27,119 bases of DNA from an uncultured Kiritimatiellota bacterium (GTDB lineage Bacteria > Verrucomicrobiota > Kiritimatiellia > RFP12 > UBA1067), in contig CAKTYZ010000029.1 of assembly GCA_934635225.1 (NCBI GenBank), forward strand, positions 1 through 27,119, given 5' to 3'. The notes under the pieces were generated by a model. It had not been told where the DNA came from. It ran no database searches and saw only the letters and a program-made list of their open reading frames with translations. This document shows, one piece after another, positions 7,928 to 15,096 of the stretch (positions are counted from its first letter, which is position 1; each line of letters opens with the position of its first letter). The position numbers were made by a program, and so were the translations under genes.

Positions 7928-9142
7928 TCAGTCCTGATTGATCTCGATGACCTTGCCGCCCGAAAGCCGCGACTTCTCCGCGGCAAAGCAGATGAGATGG
8001 CTCTGCAGCGCCTCCGCCGTGATCTCGCGGATCTCCTCCGGGTCGTTCCGGCGCAAGATGCGAATCATCTCCGAGACGAGGTTGAAGTCGCCTCCGCCAT
8101 GGCGCGACTTGTTCGGCAAGCGGAAATTCGTCGGCACGCCCGTCTCGACCGAGTTGCCGTCAAAACGGCAGATGTCGAGGTTCTCGCCGTCGCCCACGAT
8201 TTCGCCGCGCGTCAGGGCGATGCGCGTCGTGCGGATGTTCCGCGCGGTAAAGCCCGTCATCACGTGGCTCACCGTCGCGCCGCCCTCGAACTCCATCGTC
8301 ACGGTCTGGTGGTCGGGCACGTCGTTGTCCGTCTGATAGACGCACTTGCCGTACTCCGTCTCCTCGATGAGCTTCTCCATCGCCGCATCCGAATGGTCGG
8401 CGAAAAGATACTTGAGCTCGTCATGCCGGACGTACATGTTGCGCGCGCTCCAGACGCACCGCTTCTCGATGGCGGGCGGGCAGTCCACGCAGCGGCATGC
8501 CGCGCCCTTCGGCATCATTTCCTTGCGGAAGAGCTTGATCGAGCCGAAGGAAGTGACCTTCTTGCACTTCTGGCCGCCGAGCCACCAGACGAACAGGTCG
8601 AGGTCGTGCGAGCATTTCGCGAGGATAATCGGCGAGCTTTTCGTCGAGTTCGCCCAGTTGCCGCGCACGTACGAGTGCGCGACCTTCCAGAAGCCGGCGG
8701 ACTCCTGATGCGCGATCGAGACGACCTCGCCGAGTTCCCCCGAATCGATGAGCGCCTTAATGTGCGCGAAATACGCCGTATAGCGCAGGACGTGCCCGAC
8801 GATGACGAGTCGCCTGTTCCGCAATGCGCAGTCGATGACCTCGCGGCATTCCTGCTCCGTCGGCGAGATCGGCTTCTCCAGCAGAAGATGGTAGCCCGCG
8901 TCCAGCGCCATGATCGCCGGGTCATGATGCAGACTGTCCGGCATCGTGATCATCACGATGTCCGCCTCGGGCTTCTCCGTCAGGCAGTCGCGCCAGTCCC
9001 TCCAGTACCGCTTCGCCGGGATGACCTCGGCTTGCACGGGGTCGGCGACGCCGACGATTTCCAGCTGGTCCGGATGCTCTTTCGCGTAGTCAGCGTAGGC
9101 TCGTCCGCGATACCCAGCGCCGAGAATGATGGCCTTCAGCAT
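7928..9142 (-). CDS. Gfo/Idh/MocA family oxidoreductase
   Basis: A 404-aa NAD(P)-dependent sugar or cyclitol dehydrogenase-like protein. The Rossmann start is ILGAGYRGRAYADY (7-20), and EKPIS (89-93) carries the conserved catalytic-region Lys. KCSHDLDLFVWW (around 176-187) supplies the family His/Asp. A Cys-rich stretch CRCVDCP...RC (C216, C218, C221, C229) is typical of one branch of this family and may bind a metal; its role is not established to my knowledge. AAGAAAGAA precedes the ATG. It is cotranscribed with the downstream methyltransferase. The substrate is unknown; sugar metabolism would fit the nearby carbohydrate-active operon. Confidence 0.85.
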   Translation of the reverse strand: MLKAIILGAGYRGRAYADYAKEHPDQLEIVGVADPVQAEVIPAKRYWRDWRDCLTEKPEADIVMITMPDSLHHDPAIMALDAGYHLLLEKPISPTEQECREVIDCALRNRRLVIVGHVLRYTAYFAHIKALIDSGELGEVVSIAHQESAGFWKVAHSYVRGNWANSTKSSPIILAKCSHDLDLFVWWLGGQKCKKVTSFGSIKLFRKEMMPKGAACRCVDCPPAIEKRCVWSARNMYVRHDELKYLFADHSDAAMEKLIEETEYGKCVYQTDNDVPDHQTVTMEFEGGATVSHVMTGFTARNIRTTRIALTRGEIVGDGENLDICRFDGNSVETGVPTNFRLPNKSRHGGGDFNLVSEMIRILRRNDPEEIREITAEALQSHLICFAAEKSRLSGGKVIEINQD

Positions 9143-9189
9143 GATTCGTTCTTTCTTTGTCAGTTGATTCGGAAAAAGATGTTCCCCGT

Positions 9190-9198
9190 ATTATATCA
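9190..9198 (-). promoter_or_regulatory. Extended -10 promoter of the oxidoreductase operon
   Basis: TG-A-TATAAT on the minus strand, with -10 at 9190-9195. No -35 at the preferred 17-18 bp; a TTGCGT lies 20 bp upstream. A leader of about 40 nt ends in a purine-rich ribosome site before ATG 9142. Confidence 0.65.
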
Positions 9199-9303
9199 AA
9201 TCGGCGGTTGTGCATACGCAAGTCGCCGACGGGAAATGCGTTTGCCTGATTGGTCAGCCAAAACTTTGCGCTCTCATCGGCTCTGAGAAGGAAGGAATCG
9301 ACG

Positions 9304-10632
9304 TCAGGACGCGGCAAGTTCGTCCGCCGCCTTCTGCAGGCGCGCGAGCGTCTTCTCCTTGCCCAGAAGCTGCAGCATCTCGAAAAGCCCGATGCCTTCG
9401 CCTCGCCCCGAGACGGCGACGCGGATCGGATGCACCCACGGGCCCATGCCGTTGCCCTGCGAGTGGCCCTTCACGAGCGCCTCCAGATTCGGCGCCGTCC
9501 AGTCCCCGACCGCCGCGAAGCGCGTGACGAGATCGAGCAGGACCTCCTTCACCCCCGGCTTCTTCAGCCGCTTCTCGACCGCCTTCGCGTCAAACGGATA
9601 GTCGTCGGTGAAGAGGCAGAGGCAGGTGCCCGGCAGGTCGTTCAGGACCTTCGTGCGCGGCTGGACCTGATCGACGAGATAGTCCCACCACGCCTCGCCC
9701 TGCGCCTCGCCGGCCGCAAGGCCGGCCGCCGCGACGCGACGCTTCAGCTCGGCCTTGAACGCCTCGTGCGGGATGCGCTTGATGTACTCGCCGTTCATCC
9801 ACGCGAGCTTCTTCGGGTCAAACATCGCCGCCGTGACGTGGACCTTTTCAAGCTCGAAGAGCCGAATCATCTCCTCGCGTGTCAGGATCTCGCGGTCGTC
9901 GCCCGGATTCCAGCCCAGGAGCAGCAGGTAGTTGAACAGCGCCTCCGGCAGATAGCCCTGCTCGCGGTACTCGCCGACGAACGCCGCGCCGTCGCGCTTC
10001 GAGTAGGGTTTGCCCTGCTGGTTGACGATCATCGAGAGGTGGCCGTACTTCGGGATCGGCGCGCCAAGCGCCCGGAAGAGGCAGATGTGCTTGAACGTGT
10101 TCTCGACGTGGTCGTCGCCGCGGATGATGTGCGTGACGCGCTGGTCGATGTCGTCCACGACGTTCGCGAGATGGAAGATCGGCGAGCCGTCGGAGCGGAC
10201 GATCGCGAAGTCCGGGATGTCCTCGGCCTTCTTCGCCATGTGGCCCTTGACGATGTCGTCGAACTCGATTACGCCCTCCTTCGGCATCCGGAACATCGTG
10301 ACGACGCCCGTCTTGCCGTCGCGCGAGGTCTTTTCGACCTTGTAGGCGTGCCCAGAGGCCAACAGCTGGTCAACGACCTCCAGATGACGCTTCACGTTCT
10401 TCGTCTGGTAGAAAACCTCCTCATCGTAGTCCAGCCCAAGCCACTGCATGCACTCGAAGAGGACCTGAATCGCCTCTGGCGTCGAGCGCTCGAGGTCGGT
10501 GTCCTCGACGCGCAGGAGGAACTTGCCGCCCGTGTGCCGCGCAAAGAGCCAATTGTAAATTGCCGCACGGATGTTCCCGATATGAACCTTGCCCGTCGGA
10601 GACGGGGCGAAACGCACTCTGACTTCTTCCAT
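9304..10632 (-). CDS. gltX: Glutamyl-tRNA synthetase
   Basis: A 442-aa class I aminoacyl-tRNA synthetase that charges tRNA-Glu. It opens with RVRFAPSPTGKVHIGN, where HIGN (17-20) is the HIGH motif. FLLRVEDTDLERS follows, then FHLANVVDDIDQRVTHIIRG, and KPYSKRD (208-214) is the KMSKS-class loop. A helical anticodon-binding region completes the protein. It is somewhat shorter than the usual 470-490 aa but appears complete. The -10 TATAAT ends only 11 nt before the ATG and no Shine-Dalgarno is visible, so translation probably uses a leaderless or near-leaderless mRNA. Whether it is discriminating or also charges tRNA-Gln cannot be read from this sequence. Confidence 0.95.
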   Translation of the reverse strand: MEEVRVRFAPSPTGKVHIGNIRAAIYNWLFARHTGGKFLLRVEDTDLERSTPEAIQVLFECMQWLGLDYDEEVFYQTKNVKRHLEVVDQLLASGHAYKVEKTSRDGKTGVVTMFRMPKEGVIEFDDIVKGHMAKKAEDIPDFAIVRSDGSPIFHLANVVDDIDQRVTHIIRGDDHVENTFKHICLFRALGAPIPKYGHLSMIVNQQGKPYSKRDGAAFVGEYREQGYLPEALFNYLLLLGWNPGDDREILTREEMIRLFELEKVHVTAAMFDPKKLAWMNGEYIKRIPHEAFKAELKRRVAAAGLAAGEAQGEAWWDYLVDQVQPRTKVLNDLPGTCLCLFTDDYPFDAKAVEKRLKKPGVKEVLLDLVTRFAAVGDWTAPNLEALVKGHSQGNGMGPWVHPIRVAVSGRGEGIGLFEMLQLLGKEKTLARLQKAADELAAS

Positions 10633-10643
10633 AATTGGAGAAT

Positions 10644-10673
10644 ATTATAGCATATTGGCGTTCTCGCCGACAA
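10644..10673 (-). promoter_or_regulatory. gltX promoter
   Basis: The -35 is TTGTCG (10668-10673), the spacer 18 bp, and the extended -10 TG-C-TATAAT (10644-10649). The expected transcription start is at about 10636-10635, only 3-4 nt from the gltX ATG. Confidence 0.78.
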
Positions 10674-10704
10674 TCGCCCCAGAAGCCGAAGTCGCCCCAT
10701 TCTT

Positions 10705-10757
10705 CACGACAAGACAGGTCAGGCAAACCGAATGTCCGCCTGACCTGCCGTGTCGTG
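10705..10757. terminator. Long imperfect hairpin after rubrerythrin
   Basis: Two 20-base arms (10705-10724 and 10738-10757) pair with only two mismatches around a 13-nt loop. It lies 37 nt after the rubrerythrin stop. It could terminate the perR operon, but no U-tract follows on the minus strand, so it may instead be an mRNA-end stabiliser or a dispersed palindromic element. Confidence 0.5.
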
Positions 10758-10794
10758 AGAGGCCTCTCCTCTCCAAGAGAGAAGCCCCGGTCGC

Positions 10795-11337
10795 TTACGC
10801 GAAGAAACGCCTGTACAGCCCCGCGAAGCCCGCGCCGTGGCGCGCCTCGTCCTTCGCCATCTCGTGAACGGTGTCGTGGATGGCGTCGTAGCCGAGTTCC
10901 TTCGCCCGCTTCGCGATGACGAGTTTCGCCGCGCATGCGCCCGCCTCGGCGTCCGCACGCATCTTGACGTTCTTCTTTGTGGAGCTCGTCACAACCTCGC
11001 CGAGGAGTTCCGCGAACTTCGAGGCGTGTTCGGCCTCTTCCCACGCATAGCGCTTGAAAGCCTCCGCAATCTCAGGATAGCCCTCGCGCTCGGCCTGACG
11101 CGCCATCGCGAGGTACATGCCGACTTCGCAGCACTCGCCGTTGAAATGGTCCTTGAGACCTTGCGTGACTTCCGCATCCTCGACCTGGCCATCGCCGACA
11201 TGATGCTCGCACGCATAGCCGGCGCCTGCCTCCTCGAGCTTGAACTTCGAGCCCGGAACGCCACACTGGGGGCACTTCTCGGGCGCCGTGTCGCCTTCAT
11301 GCACATACCCGCAGACCGGGCAAACCCATCTTTTCAT
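10795..11337 (-). CDS. Rubrerythrin with N-terminal rubredoxin domain ('reverse' type)
   Basis: A 180-aa peroxide-reducing protein of anaerobes. Residues 1-35 form a rubredoxin-like Fe site with C6, C9, C22 and C25 (CPVCG...CPQCG). Residues from about 50 on form a ferritin-like diiron four-helix bundle, with Glu/His ligands in GECCEVGMY, WEEAEHASKF, ADAEAGAC and KDEARHGAGF. The rubredoxin domain comes before the diiron domain, the opposite of classical rubrerythrin and as in reverse rubrerythrins. It would take electrons from rubredoxin or an NADH:rubredoxin reductase and reduce H2O2 to water in the cytoplasm. GGAGAA precedes the ATG. It is third in the perR operon, 44 nt after rubredoxin. 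Confidence 0.9.
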   Translation of the reverse strand: MKRWVCPVCGYVHEGDTAPEKCPQCGVPGSKFKLEEAGAGYACEHHVGDGQVEDAEVTQGLKDHFNGECCEVGMYLAMARQAEREGYPEIAEAFKRYAWEEAEHASKFAELLGEVVTSSTKKNVKMRADAEAGACAAKLVIAKRAKELGYDAIHDTVHEMAKDEARHGAGFAGLYRRFFA

Positions 11338-11381
11338 TTTGTTCTCCTTGTTTGGTGGTTTACTGATGGTTGTTTACTGAA

Positions 11382-11519
11382 TCACTGGGCCTCGAACTGG
11401 TCCTTGCCGACGCCACAGACGGGGCACATCCAGTCGGACGGCAAATCCTCGAAGGAGACGCCGTTGTTTTCCGCCGGATCATAGACCCAGCCGCAGACCT
11501 TGCACACGTATTTTTTCAT
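11382..11519 (-). CDS. Rubredoxin
   Basis: A 45-aa one-iron electron carrier. It reads MKKYVCKVCGWVYDP, then DLPSDWMCPVCGVGKDQFE, with the four iron-binding cysteines at 6, 9, 32 and 35 in two CxxCG motifs. The family is usually about 52 aa, so this is a short but complete member. Its ATG overlaps the perR stop codon (ATGA), and AAAGGAAG lies just upstream, implying translational coupling. It would hand electrons to the rubrerythrin encoded next. The whole operon is then a PerR-controlled peroxide-detoxification unit, known in similar form from clostridia and sulfate reducers. Confidence 0.93.
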   Translation of the reverse strand: MKKYVCKVCGWVYDPAENNGVSFEDLPSDWMCPVCGVGKDQFEAQ

Positions 11520-11950
11520 TGTTTGCTTCCTTTCTTTTTTGCCGAACATCTCTTGCAGAGGCCATAGTAGATGACCTGCTCGTCATCAAGCTGAAAACCC
11601 TCGGGCAACGGCACGAACGTCACCTCATGCCCGCCTTCGACGGGTATGTCGAACAGCGCGCCGCACCCGCGACACTTGAAGTGGGCATGGAACGCAGGGC
11701 TCCCGTCAAACCGAAGCTCGCCCTCCTCGCACCGGACGTCACGCGTCAGCCCGACGCTCTGGAACAGGCGCAGGGTGTTGAGAACGGTCGTCTTCGACAG
11801 CGTCGGCATCGTCGGACGCAACGCCGCGAACAGGACCTCCGCCGACGGATGGTCCTTGCGCCCGGCAAGGGCCTCGTAGACCGCCGTGCGCTGGGGCGAG
11901 GGCCGCACACCCCTCGAAAGGAGTGTCTGGACTATTTTTGTTCTCATCAC
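11516..11950 (-). CDS. perR: PerR-type peroxide-sensing repressor (Fur family)
   Basis: A 144-aa Fur-family winged-helix repressor. Helix-turn-helix: HPSAEVLFAAL...LSKTTVLNTLRLF. The regulatory metal ligands match Bacillus PerR in type and exact spacing: H34, D82, H88, H90 and D101 correspond to H37, D85, H91, H93 and D104. Fur has Glu where PerR has the last Asp, so PerR is favoured. The structural zinc site is C93, C96, C132 and C135. Metal-catalysed oxidation of the His ligands would release DNA. The start is GTG 11950 or ATG 11947; both lie within 7-10 nt of the -10 element, so the mRNA should be leaderless. A palindrome over the promoter suggests autoregulation. The stop overlaps the rubredoxin ATG. 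Confidence 0.88.
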   Translation of the reverse strand: MMRTKIVQTLLSRGVRPSPQRTAVYEALAGRKDHPSAEVLFAALRPTMPTLSKTTVLNTLRLFQSVGLTRDVRCEEGELRFDGSPAFHAHFKCRGCGALFDIPVEGGHEVTFVPLPEGFQLDDEQVIYYGLCKRCSAKKKGSKQ

Positions 11951-11975
11951 AAAATGAAGTATATCATATTTTGTG
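11948..11975. promoter_or_regulatory. Palindromic operator over the perR promoter
   Basis: Perfect 8-bp inverted arms CACAAAAT and ATTTTGTG are separated by 12 bp. The 28-bp site covers the -10 element, the predicted transcription start and the start codon. Position and symmetry fit a PerR/Fur-type operator for autorepression, although the sequence differs from the Bacillus Per box. Confidence 0.6.
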
Positions 11976-11987
11976 GATGAGATGCAA
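11958..11987 (-). promoter_or_regulatory. perR-rubredoxin-rubrerythrin promoter
   Basis: The -35 is TTGCAT (11982-11987), the spacer 18 bp, and the extended -10 TG-A-TATACT (11958-11963). Transcription should begin at about 11951-11950, essentially at the start codon. Confidence 0.78.
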
Positions 11988-12004
11988 GAGGGGCACGCCG
12001 CGCG

Positions 12005-14302
12005 TCAGACCAGGTTGACGGCGTCGATGTCAATCGAGACGCGAAGAGGCACAGGGGCGGGACGCGCCGAGACGATCCAGCGCCAGGCTTTGACGATGGC
12101 CCCGGCCTTCGCCGCACGCACCATCACCTGCCAACGATACCAGCCCTCGGCCTTCTCCAATGCGCTCGGCATCGCATCCGTGACGTTCAGCCCCGGGCAC
12201 TTCGCCAGAGACGCGGCGTACATCGTCGCCCAGTCACCGACAAGCTTCAGGTCCTTCGACTTGAAGTTGACCATGGCGAGATGGCAATACGGCGGAAAGA
12301 ACCCCTCCTGCCGCGCCTTCAGCTCGTCTGCCGCAAATGCCGCAAAGTCGCCGCGCACAACCGCCCGCAAGACAGGGCTGTCGATCTCGTGGCTCTGGAT
12401 GAAGACCTCGCCCGGCAGTTCCGCGCGCCCCGCGCGCCCGGCGACCTGCGCAAACAGCTGGAAGCTCCGTTCGACCGCGCGGAAATCCGGCATGTTGATG
12501 GAGCTGTCCGCATTCAGCACGCCGACCAGCGTGACGTTCGGAAAGTCCAACCCCTTCGCAATCATCTGCGTACCCAAGAGGACGTCCGCCTCCTGCCGGC
12601 GGAAGGCGTCGAGGATGTCGTCATGGGTGTGCTTGCGCGACGTCGAGTCGGCGTCCATGCGCAGAATCCTCGCGCGCGCAAAGCACTTCTTGAGCGCGGC
12701 TTCCGCCCGCTGCGTGCCAATGCCCCGATAGTCAAGCGCCGGCGCATGGCAGGCCGGGCACGCCGTCGGTCGGGCGATCCAGCCGCCGCAGACATGGCAG
12801 CGCAGACAGTCGTCCGCCTGATGATAGGTGTACGGAAGACCACAGTCGGGACATTCAATGACATGCCCGCACGCCTCGCAGACGACCTGCCGCGAGTAGC
12901 CGCGTCGATTCAGGAAGAGGATCGTCTGCTCATGACGGTCGAGGCGCAGTCGAATCGCGTCCAGGAGTTCGGGCGAGAAGATCGCGCCGTCACGCATCTC
13001 GACGAGGCGGACGATCGGCAGCGTGCCCGCACCGGCACGGCATCTCATTGTCGCAAGACGATACTTGCCATGTGCCGCATTGAGCCAGCTTTCAAGCGAA
13101 GGCGTGGCACTGCCGAGAACGACGCGGGCCCCCTCGATCGCGCCGCGCAGGACGGCGACGTCCCGTGCGTGGTAGCGCGGCGTCTCGTCCTGCTTGTACG
13201 AAGTCTCGTGCTCTTCGTCCACGACAATCAGCCCGAGATCCTTCACGGGCGCCCACACCGCGCTGCGCGGACCGACGACCACGCGTGCCGCACCCGAACG
13301 GATGCGATGCCATTCGTCATAGCGCTCGCCGTCCGAGAGAGCCGAATGGAGGACCGCGACGCGGTCGCCGAAGCGCGAGGCAAAGCGCTGGACCGTCTGC
13401 GGCGTGAGCGAGATTTCCGGAACCATGACGATCGCGCCACGCCCCGCGTCGAGTTCTCGCGCGATCGCCTGCAGATAGACTTCGGTCTTGCCGCTGCCCG
13501 TCACGCCGAAGAGGAGGGTCGGTCCAGCGGCCAACTCCTCTTCCGCAAAGATCGTCTCCAACGCCATTTGCTGCTCGACATTGAGCGGCCAGGGCTTTGA
13601 GGGCAGAATGCGACGATTGCCAAGCGGGCTGCGCCGCTTCGCGCGGACGGTGACCGAGACCAGCCCGAGTTGCCCAAGCTGCCGCAGCGACGTGGGCGTC
13701 GTCTTCAGCTCTCGGCAGAGCTGCGTCATCCAGCCTCCGCCAAGTCGAATGATGTTCTCGTAAAGCCAGCGCTGACGGGGGGTCAGGGTTGAGGCGTCGG
13801 AGGCTTCGGCCGCCGGGGGGCTGACGGCGCAGCCCCCCATAAGACCCTCGCGCCGCCCAGGTCGCTCAAGTCTCGCGCCCTCCCTCGCCTCAACGAACAG
13901 CTGCTCGCGCGGCCGGGCGTTCTTCTTCAGCACCGCCGCAGGCAACGCCGTCTTCAGCACCGTCTCCAGCGGCGCGGCCGTGTAGGCTGCGACCTTCTTC
14001 ACGAGTTCCAGCAGCTTCGGCGAGAAGAACGGCGTCTCGTCAAGAATCGCCGAAATCGGCTTCAGGCGGTAGGATTTTCGGCTGGAGAGACCCGAGAGGC
14101 ACGAGGCTCTTGCGGGGGGCTGCGCCGTCAGCCCCCCGCCCCCCGAAACGGGCGACACCTCGACGGCGAAGCCACGCGCCTCGCGGTGCCCGAACGGAAC
14201 GGAAAGAAGCTGGCCGACGGCCAGCTTCTTCTCAAGCGCTTCAGGCACTTCATACGTGAAGAGCCGATCCAGCGCGAGGTCAATCGCGACCCTGACGAGC
14301 AT
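12005..14302 (-). CDS. priA: Primosomal protein N' (replication restart helicase PriA)
   Basis: A 765-aa 3'-5' helicase that reloads the replisome at stalled forks. It has an N-terminal 3'-end-binding domain, a winged helix (LTPRQRWLYENI), Walker A GVTGSGKT (266-273), DEEH (362-365), GSATPS, and eight zinc-binding cysteines (475, 478, 484, 487, 502, 505, 515, 518). It then has the helicase C motifs (GTQMIAKGLDFPNV; QVAGRAGR). Two low-complexity Gly/Pro/Ala/Arg segments, at about residues 52-76 and 141-168, are foreign to the family. Both are encoded by copies of a palindromic repeat that keep the frame open. The start ATG overlaps the pseudopilin stop (TGATG), so translation is likely coupled. 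Confidence 0.95.
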   Translation of the reverse strand: MLVRVAIDLALDRLFTYEVPEALEKKLAVGQLLSVPFGHREARGFAVEVSPVSGGGGLTAQPPARASCLSGLSSRKSYRLKPISAILDETPFFSPKLLELVKKVAAYTAAPLETVLKTALPAAVLKKNARPREQLFVEAREGARLERPGRREGLMGGCAVSPPAAEASDASTLTPRQRWLYENIIRLGGGWMTQLCRELKTTPTSLRQLGQLGLVSVTVRAKRRSPLGNRRILPSKPWPLNVEQQMALETIFAEEELAAGPTLLFGVTGSGKTEVYLQAIARELDAGRGAIVMVPEISLTPQTVQRFASRFGDRVAVLHSALSDGERYDEWHRIRSGAARVVVGPRSAVWAPVKDLGLIVVDEEHETSYKQDETPRYHARDVAVLRGAIEGARVVLGSATPSLESWLNAAHGKYRLATMRCRAGAGTLPIVRLVEMRDGAIFSPELLDAIRLRLDRHEQTILFLNRRGYSRQVVCEACGHVIECPDCGLPYTYHQADDCLRCHVCGGWIARPTACPACHAPALDYRGIGTQRAEAALKKCFARARILRMDADSTSRKHTHDDILDAFRRQEADVLLGTQMIAKGLDFPNVTLVGVLNADSSINMPDFRAVERSFQLFAQVAGRAGRAELPGEVFIQSHEIDSPVLRAVVRGDFAAFAADELKARQEGFFPPYCHLAMVNFKSKDLKLVGDWATMYAASLAKCPGLNVTDAMPSALEKAEGWYRWQVMVRAAKAGAIVKAWRWIVSARPAPVPLRVSIDIDAVNLV
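13805..13854 (+). repeat. 50-bp palindromic repeat, copy A, inside priA
   Basis: The core (13815-13838) is GGGGGGCTG-N6-CAGCCCCCC, a strong hairpin. The copy encodes roughly PriA residues 150-166 in frame. It matches copy B in inverted orientation at 43 of 50 positions by hand count, with the 24-bp core identical. Confidence 0.85.
14098..14147 (-). repeat. 50-bp palindromic repeat, copy B, inside priA
   Basis: This is the inverted partner of copy A; its core is at 14114-14137. It encodes roughly PriA residues 53-68 (GGGGLTAQPP...) in the N-terminal DNA-binding domain. The two copies are read in opposite directions yet both leave the gene open. Confidence 0.85.
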
Positions 14303-15030
14303 CAGAGTTCCATGATCTCCAGCTGGTTCGCAAGACCGCTGTTGTCAAAGCTCTGCTTGTTGAAGATCACGTTGAGACGCGAATACTTCGCCTTGATGAC
14401 CTGCGCCGCGCCTCCCTTGCGGATGAGAATCCACGCCTTGTTGCCAAACGGGGTCGAGGTATACTGACCGCCGCTCTTGCCGCATTCGACCTTTGTGGAC
14501 GAGGTGCCCTCATACTTCTGGAGGCTGGACTGGAGCGAGGAGTAGTCAACGTTGCGCGTGACGAGCGCCGGAACGACATCCGCGACTTCGCTCTGGAGGT
14601 TCTTCGTCACGAGCCAAGCGACGTTCGCCTTCTCAAGCGTCGTGCCGCTCATGCCCGGAACGCCGCCGCCCGAGAGCGTGCTGATGTCGACGTCCACATA
14701 CGGCTGACGGCTCTCGGCAGAGGTGTCGAGGTCAAAGAGAGCCTTGAAGAACTCCGTCGAGCTGGAAGCGTTGATGACTTCCTTGTCATCCTGGTCAACG
14801 CCTTCCGTCGAAGTCTGCGGCCACACCGCCTGAAGGCCCGCGCCCTCACGTTCGGTGTTGCACTGCGTAATCGCCACAAACAGGTTGCGGCCACGCATCG
14901 ACATGGCGGACGTGTTCGCCGAGAGCATTGCGGACGAGATGGCCGGGAAGAGAGCACCCATCAGGATGCCGAGAATGCCGATGACGACGAGAAGCTCGAC
15001 GAGCGTAAAACCCTTGGACTGCTTTTTCAT
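14302..15030 (-). CDS. Type II secretion/type IV pilus pseudopilin-like protein
   Basis: A protein of about 242 aa with a class III prepilin leader: MKKQSKG, cleavage before FTLVELLVVIGILG, then a hydrophobic helix to about residue 30. Glu5 of the mature chain is present, as needed for N-methylation and assembly. The rest is a soluble domain with no family I can name. Proteins of this type are abundant in Kiritimatiellota and Planctomycetota and need not be true secretion pilins. ATG 15030 is preferred because AAGG lies 9 nt upstream; ATG 15036 is too close to it. Its stop overlaps the priA start by one base, an odd pairing of an envelope gene with a replication gene. Confidence 0.82.
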   Translation of the reverse strand: MKKQSKGFTLVELLVVIGILGILMGALFPAISSAMLSANTSAMSMRGRNLFVAITQCNTEREGAGLQAVWPQTSTEGVDQDDKEVINASSSTEFFKALFDLDTSAESRQPYVDVDISTLSGGGVPGMSGTTLEKANVAWLVTKNLQSEVADVVPALVTRNVDYSSLQSSLQKYEGTSSTKVECGKSGGQYTSTPFGNKAWILIRKGGAAQVIKAKYSRLNVIFNKQSFDNSGLANQLEIMEL

Positions 15031-15067
15031 ATTCATAGACCTTTTTTAGTTTTGTTTTGGTGTGTGT

Positions 15068-15096
15068 ATTATCTCACAAATCTCATCTGTGTTCAA
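15068..15096 (-). promoter_or_regulatory. Promoter of the pseudopilin-priA operon
   Basis: The -35 is TTGAAC (15091-15096), the spacer 17 bp, and the extended -10 TG-A-GATAAT (15068-15073). The -35 overlaps the last codons of the upstream phosphatidyltransferase gene. A leader of about 30 nt follows. Confidence 0.7.
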
